From JALORV01 sp963780715 (lineage in GTDB: Bacteria; Pseudomonadota; Gammaproteobacteria; Burkholderiales; Burkholderiaceae_F): a DNA stretch of 64,000 nucleotides. The position numbers and the translations under genes were made by a program. Position 1 is the first letter of the stretch. Each line of letters starts with the position of its first letter. The notes beneath the pieces were generated by a model. The model did no database searches and was not told the DNA's origin. It saw only the letters and a list, made by a program, of their open reading frames with translations. Positions 17,170 through 25,502 of this stretch are shown piece by piece. Location: assembly GCA_963780715.1 (NCBI GenBank), contig CAWADK010000024.1:124001-188000 (forward strand), given 5' to 3'.

Positions 17170-18061
17170 ATGTCTTCCGTGCTTCCCGCCCTGCGCGGCA
17201 CCTTTGCCTCGGTCACGCTGGCCCTGAACACGCTGATCGGCGTGGCGGCGATGTTTCCGTTCGCCCTGGCCAAGCTGCTGCTGCCGTTCACGCCGGTGCG
17301 GCATGTCACGGACCGCGCCTTGAATGCAATCGCCACTGGGTGGATCAGCGTCAACAGCTCCTGGATGGACTGGGTCGGCACCACCCGCTGGGACGTGCTG
17401 GGCCTCGAAGGGCTGGAGGCGCGCGGCTGGTACCTGGTGTCGAGCAATCACCAGAGCTGGGTCGACATCCTGGTGCTGCAGAAGATCTTCAATCGCCGCA
17501 TCCCGATGCTGAAGTTCTTCCTGAAGAAAGAGCTGATCTGGGTGCCGGTCATCGGTCTGGCCTGGTGGGCGCTCGACTTTCCGTTCATGCAGCGGCGCGG
17601 CGGCGCCTCGAGCGCGCAGGACCTGGAGCGTGCCCGCAAGGCCTGCGAAAAGTTCCGCATCGTGCCGACCTCGGTCTTCAACTTTCCCGAGGGCACGCGC
17701 TTCACCCGTGCCAAGCACGACAGCGCAGGGGTCGCCCTACACGCACCTGCTCAAGCCCAAGGCCGGCGGCATCGCCACGGCGTTGACGACGCTCGGCAGC
17801 CAGTTCCACCACCTGCTCGACGTGACGATCGTCTACCCTGACGGGCCGCCGGATTTCTGGACGCTGCTCTCTGGCCGCCTGCGCGCGGTGACGGTGCGCG
17901 TGCAGGCGCGCGAGATTCCCGCCGGATTGTTGGCGGGCGACTATGCGACCGACCCGACCTTTCGCACTCGCATGCAGGACTGGATCAACGAACTGTGGAC
18001 GGAGAAGGACGCGCTGATCGCGACATTGCGTGGGAAGGCGCCCGAATCCGCCGCGATCTGA
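17170..18061 (+). pseudogene. Lysophospholipid acyltransferase (PlsC/YihG-like), frameshifted
   Basis: Reads in one frame from 17170 to about 17720 and in the next to 18061; dropping one base at about 17722 (in the context of a G run) gives a continuous protein of about 296 residues. The acyltransferase motif NHQSWVDIL and the second motif FPEGTRFT are intact, and LKPKAGGIATAL follows the shift. Family members transfer acyl groups to lysophospholipids at the inner membrane; a hydrophobic N-terminal segment is present. Because both sides are well conserved, an indel in the sequence is as likely as gene loss. Confidence 0.78.
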
Positions 18062-18076
18062 GCGCGCGGTGCGGCC

Positions 18077-19310
18077 TCAGAGTGCGCGTGGCGGCAGGAA
18101 GACTCCGGGCGACGCAGGCGCCTGTTGCATCACGAACGCCTGGTTGTCGCCGCCCTGCAGGATCAGGTCCGTCAAGCCGTCGCCGTCAAGATCGGCCGCG
18201 GTGATGCTCTCCGTTGTAATCGGCATCTCGTAGATTGCCGCGATGCCGTACGCGCCGCCGCCGATCGGAAGGAGCACGCTGGTCTGTGCACGGACGACCG
18301 TCGGCGAGCCGGTCGGGTAAAACCCTGTCGTCGCCACATCGGCCATTCGGTCGCGATTCAGGTCGGCCACGACGAAACCATCGAGCCCGCGTATCGGGCT
18401 GAGTGCCGTGTCGACTCCGGCGTAAGACCCCCGGTGCGTTCTGCACGGCGACGGTCAGCTTGGACGCGAAGTTGGTCGAGAACGGCGTGAACACGCTCAG
18501 TACATCCGGTCGGCCGTCACCGTTGGCATCTCCGACCTGCATCAGCTGGGCGTTGACGCCGATCTGGGGGAACAGCACGGTCGGGGGACCAAATCCGCCG
18601 CTCTTCTGCGCGTGCACGATCGCGAAATGCCCGGTGGAGCCGGTGTCCACCGAAAAGGCTGGTGGTGGCATAGAAAGCGAGGTCGGGCAGGCCGTCGCCG
18701 TTGAGGTCACCCATGCCGACGGCCTGCGGTTTGCCCGGGAACGTGATGAGGGTCGCCGGCCGGAACGTGCCGCGCTGTGACGGGTCCTGCAGCAGCAGGG
18801 CAGCGCCGTCGGAGCCGCCGATGCCGCTGGCCAGCACGATGTCCGGTGCGCCGTCGAGGTCGGCGTCGATGACCGCGAAGTCGTAGGTCGACGAAAGACC
18901 TGCCGCGACGACTTCAGGCGCCAGGAACACCCCGCGGTTGCGTCGATCCTGTCGCATCAGCCACACCATGCCGGGCGACGCGCCGGATCGGCCGACGTCC
19001 AGGATCAGGAGATCGGCTGCGGCGTCGCCGTCGATGTCTGCGATCTTCACGCGCCACGGGTAGGTGCCCACGAGGTACTGGCTAAAGGCGAATCCCCATG
19101 AGCTTGTCTGGCGATAGACGCGCAGATAGCCCAGGTTTTGGGTGCCGCTGTTGGCGAGCATCGCGACACTCACGACGTCGGTCCGGCCGTCACTGTCGAG
19201 GTCAGCCGCCGCGATGTCGGTGGCGACCCAGAACGGGCCGAGGTCGCTCACATCGTCTCGCCGCCGCTGCCGCACGCGGCGAGTGACGCAGCCAGCACCG
19301 CCATGGCCAT
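18077..19310 (-). pseudogene. FG-GAP/VCBS-repeat lipoprotein, several frameshifts
   Basis: The start at 19310 gives a lipoprotein signal ending LAASLAAC. The rest is found only by changing frame near 19255, 18655 and 18425. The pieces contain calcium-binding FG-GAP style motifs: DLDSDGRTDVV, DIDGDAAADLL, DADLDGAPDIV, DLNGDGLPDLA, DANGDGRPDVL, DLNRDRMADV and DLDGDGLTDLI, spaced by about 50-60 residues. Such proteins fold as beta-propellers at the cell surface. One shift lies at a run of five Gs. The gene is either decayed or the sequence carries indels. It converges with the acyltransferase. Confidence 0.72.
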
Positions 19311-19481
19311 GCCGCGGATGACGGATCCCTATGCGCTGGATATAAAACATCATTGCCACCTGTCTTTCTGTCTAGGCGTGCGATGCGGGACTGCACTGAC
19401 GCAGATCAGAAGGGGTCGCTCGTACCGGAAGCTGACGCCGAGCGGCAGCCCGCGTATCGTTCGCGCCTGCCTGCCTGGAGC

Positions 19482-20510
19482 ATGACCATGTTCGAAGCCA
19501 CTATCGCCGGCAGCCTGCCCAAACCGGGCTGGCTCGCCGAGACCGACAAGCTCTGGCCGCAGTGGAAGCTCGCCGGCGCCGACCTCGCGGCCGCCAAACG
19601 CGACGCCACGCTGCTATGGCTGAAGGAGCAGGAGGACGCCGGCCTCGACATCGTCGGCGACGGCGAGCAGTCGCGCCAGCACTTCGTGCACGGCTTCCTC
19701 GAGTTCGTCGACGGCATCGACTTCGAGCACAAGGTCGAGATGGGCATCCGCAAGGACCGCTACAAGGCGATGGTCCCGCAGGTGGTCGGGCCATTGAAGC
19801 TCAAGGGGCGCGTGCACCAGGTCGAGGCGAAGATCGCGCGCAGCCACACGAAGAAGAAGCTCAAGATCACGCTGCCCGGCCCCATGACGATCGTCGACAC
19901 GGTGGCCGACCGCTACTACGGCGACCGCGTGAAAATGGCACTGGCGTTTGCCGAGCTGCTGAACCAGGAGGCGCGCGCGCTGGAGGCCGACGGTGTCGAC
20001 GTCATCCAGTTCGACGAGCCGGCCTTCAATGTCTATACCGACGACGTGAAGGCCTGGGGCATCCAGGCGCTCGACCGCGCCGCCCAGGGCCTGAAGTGCA
20101 AGACCGTCGTGCACATCTGCTACGGCTACGGCATCAAGGCCAACGTCGACTGGAAGGCCACGCTCGGCTCCGAGTGGCGGCAGTACGAAGAGATCTTCCC
20201 GGCGATCGCGAAGAGCACGATCCAGGCCGTCTCGCTCGAGTGCATGAACTCGCATGTGCCGATGCACCTGATGAAGCTGCTCGAAGGCAAGGACCTGCTG
20301 GTCGGCGTCATCGATGTCGCGTCCGACGTCGTCGAGACGCCGGAGCAGGTTGCCGACACGATCGGCAAGGCGCTGCAGTTCGTCGCGAAGGAGCACCTGT
20401 ATCCCTGCACCAACTGCGGCATGGCGCCGATGAAGCGCGAGATCGCGCTGGCGAAGCTCGCCGCACTCGGCAAGGGTGCGGAACTCGCGCGCCAGCGTTA
20501 CGGCAGCTAG
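19482..20510 (+). CDS. MetE C-terminal-like methionine synthase (core-MetE type)
   Basis: A 342-residue protein matching only the catalytic C-terminal half of cobalamin-independent methionine synthase. Zinc ligands expected for the family are present: HICYGYG, SLECMNSH and YPCTNCGMAP. SLPKPGWL near the start and FDEPAFNVY in the middle are family features. Lacking the N-terminal folate-binding half, it probably uses another methyl donor, as shown for folate-independent methionine synthases of the Mes families; which one applies here cannot be told, and no MesX gene is adjacent. An O-methyltransferase gene follows after seven bases, likely in one operon. Confidence 0.8.
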   Translation: MTMFEATIAGSLPKPGWLAETDKLWPQWKLAGADLAAAKRDATLLWLKEQEDAGLDIVGDGEQSRQHFVHGFLEFVDGIDFEHKVEMGIRKDRYKAMVPQVVGPLKLKGRVHQVEAKIARSHTKKKLKITLPGPMTIVDTVADRYYGDRVKMALAFAELLNQEARALEADGVDVIQFDEPAFNVYTDDVKAWGIQALDRAAQGLKCKTVVHICYGYGIKANVDWKATLGSEWRQYEEIFPAIAKSTIQAVSLECMNSHVPMHLMKLLEGKDLLVGVIDVASDVVETPEQVADTIGKALQFVAKEHLYPCTNCGMAPMKREIALAKLAALGKGAELARQRYGS

Positions 20511-20517
20511 GCAGCCG

Positions 20518-21183
20518 ATGAGCCGCCGCACGCTGACGCTCGACGACCGCTTGCACGACTACGTCGTCCAGCACAACCGCGAGCATCCCGAACTCGCGAA
20601 GCTGCGCGAGGCAACCGCCACGCACCCGCGCGCCGGCATGCAGATCTCGCCCGAGCAGGGTGCGCTGCTGCAGGTGCTGGTCAGGCTCACCGGTGCGCGC
20701 CGCACGATCGAGATCGGAGTCTTCACTGGTTACAGCGCGCTGGCCGTGGCGCTGGCGCTGCCTGCGGACGGAAAAATCCTCGCGTGCGACATCAGCGACG
20801 AGTTCACGCGGGTCGGGCGACCCTACTGGGAGCGCGCTGGCGTTGCTCACAAGATCGACCTCGTGCTGGAGCCCGCGCTCCATACCCTTGATGCGCGGCT
20901 GGCGATGGGCGAGGGCGGCCGTTACGACTTCGCGTTCATCGATGCCGACAAGGCGAGCTACGACGGCTACTACGAGCGCTGCCTGAAGCTGCTGCGCGCC
21001 GGCGGCCTGATCGCGATCGACAACGTGCTGTGGAGCGGGCGCGTGGCGCAGACGGTCGATGCCTCGGCCGATCCCGACACCGCGGCGCTCCAGTGGCTCA
21101 ACGCCAAGCTCCAGCGCGATGAACGCGTCGACCTCGCGCTGCTGCCGATCGGTGACGGACTGACGCTCGCGCGCAAGCGCTGA
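20518..21183 (+). CDS. SAM-dependent O-methyltransferase (caffeoyl-CoA type)
   Basis: A 221-residue methyltransferase of the caffeoyl-CoA O-methyltransferase family. The SAM-binding motif is EIGVFTGYSALA (about 73-84), and FIDADKASYDGYYE and IAIDNVLWSGRV hold the metal and catalytic residues of the family. The substrate in bacteria is generally unknown; small catechols or thiols are candidates. It lies seven bases after the methionine synthase core gene, so methyl-group supply and use may be linked, although that is inference. It ends 12 bases before the convergent MaoC gene. Confidence 0.85.
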   Translation: MSRRTLTLDDRLHDYVVQHNREHPELAKLREATATHPRAGMQISPEQGALLQVLVRLTGARRTIEIGVFTGYSALAVALALPADGKILACDISDEFTRVGRPYWERAGVAHKIDLVLEPALHTLDARLAMGEGGRYDFAFIDADKASYDGYYERCLKLLRAGGLIAIDNVLWSGRVAQTVDASADPDTAALQWLNAKLQRDERVDLALLPIGDGLTLARKR

Positions 21184-21195
21184 GCATCAAGTCAA

Positions 21196-21669
21196 CTAGC
21201 GCCACACGCGCGTCAGCCACCGGGCCGACAGGACGACGCGCGCATCCTGCTCGCGCTCGACGCTGACATCCCAGTTGAGCTGGGCGCCACCGCGGACCTC
21301 TTCGAACTCGGCAAGCGTGAAGCGGCCGCGGATGCGGCTGCCGGCGGGGACCGGGCCCTCGAAGCGCAGGCGCTCGAAGCCGATGTTGACGCCGGCGTGA
21401 GCCCCGGTGATCGTGATGCCGCTCTCGAAGAGCGGTGTGAGCAGCGAGAGGGTCAGGAAGCCATGCGCGACCGTGCAGCGCTGGCCGTCGGCGTTGCGAA
21501 ACGGCGATTCGCGTTCGGCGCGCTCGGTGTCCACGTGGATCCACTGCGTGTCGCGGGTGGTCGCGGCGAACTCGTTGATCACGGCCTGCGTGACCGTGAG
21601 CCAGTCGCTGACAGCCACTTCCTGGCCGACGCGGGCGCGCAGGTCGTCAATTGACAGCGCAATGCTCAT
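21196..21669 (-). CDS. MaoC-like (R)-hydratase
   Basis: A 157-residue single hot-dog domain protein. DTQWIHVDTERA and VAHGFLTLSL form the hydratase signature with the catalytic Asp and His. Relatives hydrate enoyl-CoA to (R)-3-hydroxyacyl-CoA in fatty acid or polyhydroxyalkanoate metabolism. The start overlaps the stop of the upstream cysteine-rich gene by four bases (ATGA), so the two are co-translated. It ends next to the O-methyltransferase. Confidence 0.85.
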   Translation of the reverse strand: MSIALSIDDLRARVGQEVAVSDWLTVTQAVINEFAATTRDTQWIHVDTERAERESPFRNADGQRCTVAHGFLTLSLLTPLFESGITITGAHAGVNIGFERLRFEGPVPAGSRIRGRFTLAEFEEVRGGAQLNWDVSVEREQDARVVLSARWLTRVWR

Positions 21670-21890
21670 CGGACGGCCGGATCAGCGAGCGCCGGGCCTC
21701 TGGACGCAGCGGCGATGCGCGCGAGCAGGCATCGCTCGCACAGGCAGCCCGCGCCGGAGACCACGCCGTCAGGCGGCAGCCCGGGCAGGTGTGTGCACCA
21801 GCAGCCCTCGGGATCTGCGACACCGCACGCGAAATCCGCTCCGCATGCGCTGCACCGGGCGTTGCCGGCGGGTTCTACACGCTGATTCAT
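21666..21890 (-). CDS. Cysteine-rich CWC family protein
   Basis: A 74-residue protein with CSACGADFACG, EGCWC and CLCERCLL, which is the spacing of the small CWC-type cysteine-rich family and probably binds one or two zinc ions. Function is unknown. The ATG at 21890 starts just before the first cysteine motif. It is coupled to the MaoC gene by an ATGA overlap, and its upstream region is shared with the third cytochrome c, which reads the other way. Confidence 0.72.
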   Translation of the reverse strand: MNQRVEPAGNARCSACGADFACGVADPEGCWCTHLPGLPPDGVVSGAGCLCERCLLARIAAASRGPALADPAVR

Positions 21891-21921
21891 GGTGGAACAA
21901 GCGTACCGCGAGTTGCCGGCC

Positions 21922-21935
21922 TTGACCTCCCTCAA
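21922..21935 (+). promoter_or_regulatory. FNR/FixK-type box upstream of cytochrome c paralog 3
   Basis: TTGACCTCCCTCAA fits TTGA-N6-TCAA. It lies 80 bases before the cytochrome ATG, in the divergent region shared with the CWC gene. An ATTGAA element at 21978 follows, further away than in the two other cytochrome promoters, so the promoter geometry may differ. Confidence 0.5.
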
Positions 21936-22015
21936 GCCGCCCTCGACCCGTCCAGCAATCCGCGGTGGCGTGGCTAGATTGAAAGCGAGGCGCAACGTCT
22001 CAATGGAGTTGATAA

Positions 22016-22441
22016 ATGAAACGCTCGATTCTGCATGCGGCCCTCGTCGGGGCGAGCCTGGCGATCGCTGCCACGGGTGCTTTGGGCCAGGGCAAGGTGG
22101 ATCTCGGCAAGCGCGAGTACGACGCGAGCTGCGCGAGCTGCCATGGACTGAAAGGGACCGGCGACGGTCCCAGCGCGCAATACTTGACGCGCAAACCGTC
22201 GGATCTGACGAGACTCGCGAAGGCCAACGGTGGCGTCCTTCCGGTCAGTCGCCTGTATGAAGCGATCGATGGGTCGCTGGCTGTTCCGGGGCACGGAACG
22301 CGCGAAATGCCGATCTGGGGCAATCAATATCGCGTCCGGGCCGCGGAGTACTACATTGACGTTCCCTACGACCCCGAAGCGTTCGTGCGCGCAAAGATCC
22401 TGGCGCTCATCGACTACATCTCGCGGCTGCAGGTGAAGTAG
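22016..22441 (+). CDS. Exported monohaem cytochrome c, paralog 3
   Basis: A 141-residue protein with a signal peptide (cleavage near residue 24). CASCH is at residues 39-43, and Met98 in EMPIWG is the likely distal ligand. It is the most diverged of three related cytochromes in the window but keeps the same layout: haem motif, PSDL(T) turn, NGG, MPxW and a C-terminal helix ending LQVK. TGGAG lies upstream of the ATG. It would carry electrons in the periplasm. It stands alone, with the CWC gene divergent and the Gly/Trp-rich gene downstream. Confidence 0.86.
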   Translation: MKRSILHAALVGASLAIAATGALGQGKVDLGKREYDASCASCHGLKGTGDGPSAQYLTRKPSDLTRLAKANGGVLPVSRLYEAIDGSLAVPGHGTREMPIWGNQYRVRAAEYYIDVPYDPEAFVRAKILALIDYISRLQVK

Positions 22442-22519
22442 GCCGTACCGAAGGCGATCGGTTGCGCTCCGCCGCAAGGCGCGGCGAGCCGCGAAGGGTG
22501 CTGAAAGCGGCGCTGGCCG

Positions 22520-22534
22520 GTTACAGCGTGTAAC
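22520..22534. promoter_or_regulatory. GTTACA-N3-TGTAAC inverted repeat
   Basis: A perfect 6-bp dyad with a GCG spacer lies between the cytochrome and the Gly/Trp-rich gene, about 134 bases before the latter's start. Its core, TTACA-N3-TGTAA, is the same as that of the palindrome before chrB. It may be an operator; the regulator is unknown. Confidence 0.35.
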
Positions 22535-22667
22535 AAACGCACGACCACCGTGGCCGATCCAGCGCCGAAAATGTCGCTTCAGGCGTCCGGTGGTCGTGAC
22601 CCGGGCCGTTGGTCGACTGACGTCATCGGAACCGTCCTCTGCGCCGTTAGCTCGGCAGGAGTCCGCC

Positions 22668-23315
22668 ATGAAGATCGCTCTGACCGGAATTGCATTTGCG
22701 TTGAGCCTTGCACTGGCAGGTGTCGCAGCGCCCGTTGACGCGCAGTCTCGCGGTGGACCTCCTGGCGGCGGGACCGGAGGCGGTTATCGCGGCGGACCGC
22801 CTCAGGGAGGTGGCTATCGCGGACCACCGTCAGCCAGCGGCTTTCGCGGCGCCCCGCCGCCAGCCGCTTGGGGCGGCACATGGCGTGGACCCGGCTGGAA
22901 CACCTGGCATGGCGGAGGTCGGCCCTGGGGTCCGGCATGGCGACCCGGCTGGGGCTGGGGCGGCTGGGGCTGGAATGGCTGGGGTTGGGGCACCGGCTGG
23001 GGTCCGGGCTGGGGCGTTGGCTGGAATCCCGGCTGGGGCTGGGGTTGGGGTCCGGGTGTCTGGGGCTGGGGAGTTAGCGCGCCGATTGTGGTCGCACCAT
23101 CTTCCACCGCGGTCTGGGCTCCTCCGTTTGAACCGACCGTTTATGTCGAACGCGAAAACGCGCCCGCTGTAGTTCCGGCCGCGCCGGCCGCTGCTCCCAG
23201 CGCGCAGCAGTGGTGGTACTGGTGCGCCAGTGCGCGCGGCTACTACCCCTATATTGGGGCATGCCCGGAAGGCTGGCAGCGCGTGGCGCCTCAGGTTCCG
23301 GCGACGCCGCAATGA
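22668..23315 (+). CDS. Secreted Gly/Trp/Pro-rich protein
   Basis: A 215-residue protein with a signal peptide cleaved after about residue 25 (VDAQS). Residues 28-75 are Gly/Pro/Arg-rich, and residues about 88-140 repeat GWG/GPGWG-type units. A C-terminal segment, WWYWCASARGYYPY followed by CPEGWQRV, is a short two-cysteine motif found at the end of many exported proteobacterial proteins. The protein is likely periplasmic or surface-exposed and partly disordered. It overlaps the next gene by four bases (ATGA), which suggests the pair act together. No function can be assigned. Confidence 0.7.
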   Translation: MKIALTGIAFALSLALAGVAAPVDAQSRGGPPGGGTGGGYRGGPPQGGGYRGPPSASGFRGAPPPAAWGGTWRGPGWNTWHGGGRPWGPAWRPGWGWGGWGWNGWGWGTGWGPGWGVGWNPGWGWGWGPGVWGWGVSAPIVVAPSSTAVWAPPFEPTVYVERENAPAVVPAAPAAAPSAQQWWYWCASARGYYPYIGACPEGWQRVAPQVPATPQ

Positions 23316-23992
23316 TCATGGCCCGATTCGCCCGAGTCCTGCTGTGCTTCGCTGCGGCGGGCGTGCTTTCGGCGTGCGTGACGGTGCCGCCCGGCCCATC
23401 GCAGCCATCGCTGCCGGGCAGCGGCAAGGCGTGGGACCAGTTCCAGGCCGATGACGCTTCGTGCCGGCAGATCGCAGCGGCGCGCGGAGGCGTGCCGAGC
23501 GACGCCGCCGCGCAGGCGGGTGCAGGCAGTGCGGTTGCCGGTACGGTTCTCGGGGCGGCGATCGGCGGGCTGCTTGGTGGCGGTGAGGGCGCCGCGGTCG
23601 GCGCCGGCATGGGGCTCTTCACCGGCAGTGTCGTCGGCACGGGCTATGCGCAGAATGCCGCTGTTGTGACCCAGCAAAGCTACGACCGCGTGTACTTCCA
23701 GTGCATGTATGCCGCTGGGCACCGCATTCCGGTGCCGGCGGCATTCGCGTCGTCGATGCGCCAGACCTCGGCCCCGGCCGCAACGCGCGCGGCCACGCCT
23801 CCGCCCGACGCCGCCATCCCGCCGCGCAATGCACCGCCGCCTCCCGGGATGTCGAGTGTCACGCCTCCACCCAACGCGGCGATTCCACCACGCAATGCTC
23901 CGCCACCGCCTGGGGCATCGATTGCCACGCCGCCGCCCAATGCGGCGATCCCGCCGCCGGACGCACCGCCGCCGTATCAGTTGCCGCGCTGA
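23312..23992 (+). CDS. Glycine-zipper lipoprotein with proline-rich tandem repeats
   Basis: A 226-residue protein with a lipoprotein signal ending VLSAC. The region AVAGTVLGAAIGGLLGGG through GAGMGLFTGS is a glycine zipper able to insert in membranes. YDRVYFQCMYAAGHRIP is a motif common in such exported proteins. The C terminus has two complete and one partial 22-residue repeats of TPPPNAAIPPRNAPPPPG type. It is translationally coupled to the Gly/Trp-rich gene. A role in envelope structure is a guess. Confidence 0.72.
   Translation: MIMARFARVLLCFAAAGVLSACVTVPPGPSQPSLPGSGKAWDQFQADDASCRQIAAARGGVPSDAAAQAGAGSAVAGTVLGAAIGGLLGGGEGAAVGAGMGLFTGSVVGTGYAQNAAVVTQQSYDRVYFQCMYAAGHRIPVPAAFASSMRQTSAPAATRAATPPPDAAIPPRNAPPPPGMSSVTPPPNAAIPPRNAPPPPGASIATPPPNAAIPPPDAPPPYQLPR
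23795..23977 (+). repeat. 66-base in-frame tandem repeat
   Basis: Units start at 23795, 23861 and 23927, the third incomplete. Each encodes TPPP(D/N)AAIPP followed by a proline stretch. The period is a multiple of three, so copy number could change without breaking the gene. Confidence 0.75.
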
Positions 23993-24065
23993 CGACGCGG
24001 CGTGGATTTCGCGGGCGGCGGCAACGCGGGTATCGTCGCGCTGGCGCCGCCCACGTGACCCCTTT

Positions 24066-24383
24066 ATGAGCCACAAACACGCCAACCTGCTGCGCGAGAT
24101 CTTTCACGATCCGATCAACACCAATATTCACTGGCGCGAGATCGAGTCGCTGCTGAAGCATCTCGGCGCGGACACCGAGTCGCTGTCGGGCGCACGGATC
24201 CGGGTGAAGCTCGGCCATGCCGAAGGCATCCTGCACCGGCCGCACCACGGCGGGAACACGCTTGACCGCAGCTCGGTGCAGCATCTGCGGGAACTGCTCG
24301 CACGCGGTGGCGCCACGCCGGCGCTGTACGAGGCTGCGCACAAGGAAGACGACAACCCGCGCGACGGCAAGCGGCACGGCTGA
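24066..24383 (+). CDS. HicA-like small RNA-binding-type protein
   Basis: A 105-residue protein. The motif HWREIESLLKHLGA and RIRVKLGHAEGILHRPHHG resemble the double-stranded-RNA-binding-like fold of HicA, with a histidine where HicA toxins have their catalytic one. No HicB antitoxin gene is adjacent, which argues against a classical toxin-antitoxin pair. Stand-alone relatives are common in proteobacteria. RNA binding is inferred from the fold only. It is monocistronic or loosely linked to the NnrU gene downstream. Confidence 0.65.
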   Translation: MSHKHANLLREIFHDPINTNIHWREIESLLKHLGADTESLSGARIRVKLGHAEGILHRPHHGGNTLDRSSVQHLRELLARGGATPALYEAAHKEDDNPRDGKRHG

Positions 24384-24477
24384 GCCTCGGCCATCGACGA
24401 TCAGCCGCGGTCCTGACCGCGCGCGGCGAGGCAGGTTGACTGCGGCATACTGCGCGCCTGCTATGGAGGCGCTGCAA

Positions 24478-25056
24478 TGACTTGGCTGCTACTCGGTCTG
24501 CGTGATCTTCCTCGGTTCGCACTCGGTGCGGATCTTTGCCGAGCCCTGGCGCGGCGCGCGCATCGCCGCGATGGGGCTGAATGCCTGGAAGGGCGTCTAT
24601 TCGATCGTCGCGATCACGGGCTTCGTGCTGATCGTCTGGGGCTACGGCGTGGCGCGCGGCGCACCGGTGATCCTGTATTCGCCGCCGGTCTGGACCAAGC
24701 ATGTCGCGGCGCTGCTGACGATTCCGGCCTTCATCCTGCTGGCGGCCGCGTATGTGCCGGGCACGCGCATCAAGCGTGCGGTCGGCCACCCGATGATCGC
24801 GGGCGTGAAGGCGTGGGCGTTCGCCCACCTGCTCGCCAACGGCACGCTGGCCGACGTCGTGCTGTTCGGCGCGTTCCTCGTGTGGGCGATCGTGGACTAC
24901 ATCGCCGCGCGGCGGCGCGATCGTGCGGCAGGCACGGTGTACGTCGTCGGGCCGATCACGCGCGACGTGGCGGCGGTGGTCGTCGGCCTCGTCGCATGGG
25001 CCGCCTTCGCGTTCTGGCTGCACGCGGTGCTGATCGGCGTGCGTCCGTTCGGCTGA
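24478..25056 (+). CDS. NnrU family membrane protein, frame change near the start
   Basis: The family start MTWLLLGL is encoded from ATG 24478 (GGAGG seven bases before it), but the rest, IFLGSHSVRIFAEPWR onward, is in the next frame; dropping one base near 24497 joins them. An in-frame GTG at 24502 could start a 184-residue product but lacks a ribosome-binding site. The protein has five or six membrane segments and the NnrU signature GVKAWAFAHLLANG. NnrU was named for a gene linked to nitrite/nitric oxide reduction in Rhodobacter and is related to the methyltransferase-like isoprenylcysteine fold. Its exact role here is unknown. Confidence 0.75.
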
Positions 25057-25121
25057 TCCGGCAGGCGTTCAGGCGGAGCGCAGCTCCACGACAAACCAAT
25101 TCGTAACGGAGTCCACGTCAG

Positions 25122-25472
25122 ATGAACACACTCTCGCTTCGCCGCGGGCTGCTGCGCGCCGGCGCCTTCGCAGCCCTCCTCGCCCTCGCCGGTTGCGTGG
25201 CCTATGCGCCGCCGCCACAACCGAGCACCTATGACCGCGCCTACAACGCGATGCTGGGCGCGATGGCCGACCAGGGCGTCGCGGTGAGCGACGCCAATCC
25301 GGCGGCGGGCCTGATCACCGGCGCGCGCGGTCCCATCACGGTGATCGCGACCGTCGCGCCGCAGCCGGATGGCACGACCAAGGTCGAGTTCCGCACCAAG
25401 GGCGACATCAGCAAGGACCCGCAGCTCATCGAGCGCATCGGCGCGTCCTACAACGCGCGCATGGGGCGCTGA
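25122..25472 (+). CDS. Small lipoprotein of unknown function
   Basis: A 116-residue protein with a lipoprotein signal ending ALAGC at about residue 25. The rest is a single small domain with DRAYNAMLGAMADQGV and LITGARGPITV, like the short amyloid-type or BON-like lipoproteins of proteobacteria, ending KDPQLIERIGASYNARM. ACGGAG lies before the ATG. No neighbour suggests a function; it converges with the aldo/keto reductase. Confidence 0.65.
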   Translation: MNTLSLRRGLLRAGAFAALLALAGCVAYAPPPQPSTYDRAYNAMLGAMADQGVAVSDANPAAGLITGARGPITVIATVAPQPDGTTKVEFRTKGDISKDPQLIERIGASYNARMGR

Positions 25473-25502
25473 GCGCCCGGTAATGCGCCGCGCGCAGCGC
25501 GG

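Noticed and set aside
22960..23080. Possible microsatellite or G-quadruplex region of repeated GGCTGGGG units
   Set aside because: It is explained by codons for Gly and Trp in the secreted low-complexity protein; no separate repeat element is needed.
24066..24383. HicAB toxin-antitoxin system
   Set aside because: No HicB-like frame was found on either side, so only a HicA-like protein is annotated.
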